This document shows positions 6,760 to 6,901 of a DNA stretch of 6,901 nt, piece after piece. Numbering within the stretch: position 1 is the first letter of the stretch; every line of letters starts with the position of its first letter. The DNA comes from an uncultured Pseudomonadota bacterium. GTDB lineage: Bacteria; Pseudomonadota; Alphaproteobacteria; RF32; CAG-239. The position numbers and the translations under genes are program-made. Below the pieces are notes generated by a model, which ran no database searches, was not told the origin of the DNA, and saw only the letters and a program-made list of their open reading frames with translations. The stretch covers positions 1-6,901 of the forward strand of contig CACXFX010000004.1 of NCBI GenBank assembly GCA_902767055.1, written 5' to 3'.

Positions 6760-6808
6760 GGATAACACTGTTTTTAGTGTTGTTTTTGTTTTAAACAACA
6801 CGTTATCC
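6760..6808. repeat. internal 16-bp stem with one-sided bulge
   Basis: GGATAAC (6760-6766) pairs with GTTATCC (6802-6808), and GTGTTGTTT (6777-6785) pairs with AAACAACAC (6793-6801). The two helices are continuous on the 3' side, with a ten-base bulge (6767-6776) on the 5' side and a seven-base loop. ACACT (6765-6769) can alternatively pair with AGTGT (6776-6780), so two exclusive folds exist. All pairs are Watson-Crick. This is the strongest internal hairpin of the element. Confidence 0.6.
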
Positions 6809-6826
6809 CCGAAATTTCAGTCGGGG
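6807..6826. repeat. GC-rich 6-bp hairpin
   Basis: CCCCGA (6807-6812) pairs with TCGGGG (6821-6826) around an eight-base loop. Its first two C residues are shared with the preceding stem, so the two helices compete or breathe at the junction. No T-run follows, so it is not a classical terminator on the plus strand. Confidence 0.5.
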
Positions 6827-6828
6827 TA

Positions 6829-6866
6829 CCGATAGCGGATGTACAAGTTTTTCTAAAGGTTATCGG
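6829..6866. repeat. third internal stem of the element
   Basis: CCGATAGC (6829-6836) pairs with GTTATCGG (6859-6866), eight pairs including one G-U. The enclosed 22 bases contain the palindrome TGTACA (6840-6845). The GTTATC part of the right strand is also the counterpart of GATAAC at 6761-6766 in the outer inverted repeat, giving an alternative longer pairing. Confidence 0.45.
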
Positions 6867-6901
6867 AGTCATTTCTTGATGTATGATTTTGCTATACCCC
6901 G

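Larger units (their letters stand above)
6723..6901. repeat. long imperfect inverted-repeat element, MITE-like or folded RNA
   Basis: The left arm 6723-6766 and the reverse complement of 6859-6901 share CGGGG, then TAGCAAA, then TACATCAAG and finally GATAAC, in the same order with small spacing differences. In folded form, 6723-6727 pairs with 6897-6901, 6730-6736 with 6888-6894 and 6744-6752 with 6875-6883. About 179 bases are enclosed, with no gene inside. Terminal inverted repeats of roughly 27-30 bp around a short non-coding core are what a MITE looks like; a multi-branched structured RNA gives the same pattern. Target-site duplications cannot be judged because the right end coincides with the window edge. 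The element may extend beyond it. Confidence 0.5.

Noticed and set aside
6890..6898. Extended -10 promoter TGCTATACC near the window end
   Set aside because: There is no fitting -35 box, and these bases are accounted for by the right arm of the inverted repeat; with nothing visible downstream it cannot be supported.
6723..6901. Retron-like msr-msd RNA (outer stem as a1/a2 with internal hairpins)
   Set aside because: The outer pairing with a G at the end of the left arm is superficially similar, but no reverse transcriptase is in the window and the internal stems do not match an msr/msd layout I can recognise. It could be reopened if an RT gene lies just beyond 6901.
6632..6901. Known housekeeping RNA (tmRNA, RNase P, SRP, 6S, tRNA) or common riboswitch
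   Set aside because: I looked for the conserved cores on both strands and found none; no tRNA T-loop, no tmRNA tag codons, no RNase P or SRP signature.

Overview
The window carries eight protein-coding genes in two divergent blocks plus a structured, gene-free right end. The protein families, the order yqeY-dnaG, and ftsE-ftsX-DUF218-plsC opposite a membrane-anchored MJ0042-type zinc-ribbon gene fit an alphaproteobacterium. The rather AT-rich composition suggests a low-GC lineage (for example host-associated Rhodospirillales-like clades). This placement is an inference from gene order and motifs, not from a search.

Left block, minus strand, read from 2434 towards 1: a zinc-ribbon/single-TM protein (1742-2434), a YqeY/GatB-domain protein (1277-1729) and the first 421 codons of DNA primase dnaG (1-1265, cut by the window edge). 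Spacing is 12 and 11 bases, so they look co-transcribed from a sigma70-type promoter at 2474-2502.

Right block, plus strand: ftsE (start re-assigned to 2572), ftsX, a DUF218/YdcF-like protein, a PlsC-type acyltransferase and mnmA. Junctions are an 11-base overlap, 0, 2 and 4 bases: one operon behind an extended -10 promoter at 2534-2542. The first four products act at the cell envelope: FtsEX couples ATP hydrolysis to septal peptidoglycan hydrolysis, DUF218 proteins are linked to envelope biogenesis, and PlsC makes phosphatidic acid. MnmA is a tRNA wobble-uridine thiolase, so the operon also carries a translation gene.

Right end (6632-6901): no credible gene, but dense secondary structure. 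A TTGACA-type promoter candidate and two local hairpins are followed by an imperfect inverted repeat (arms 6723-6766 and 6859-6901) enclosing further hairpins. It reaches the last base of the window and looks like a MITE-type element or a folded RNA.

The most interesting points are this inverted-repeat element and the MnmA, which has tyrosine where the canonical second catalytic cysteine should be, together with extra cysteines of a distinct subclass. Everything else is ordinary core-genome content.
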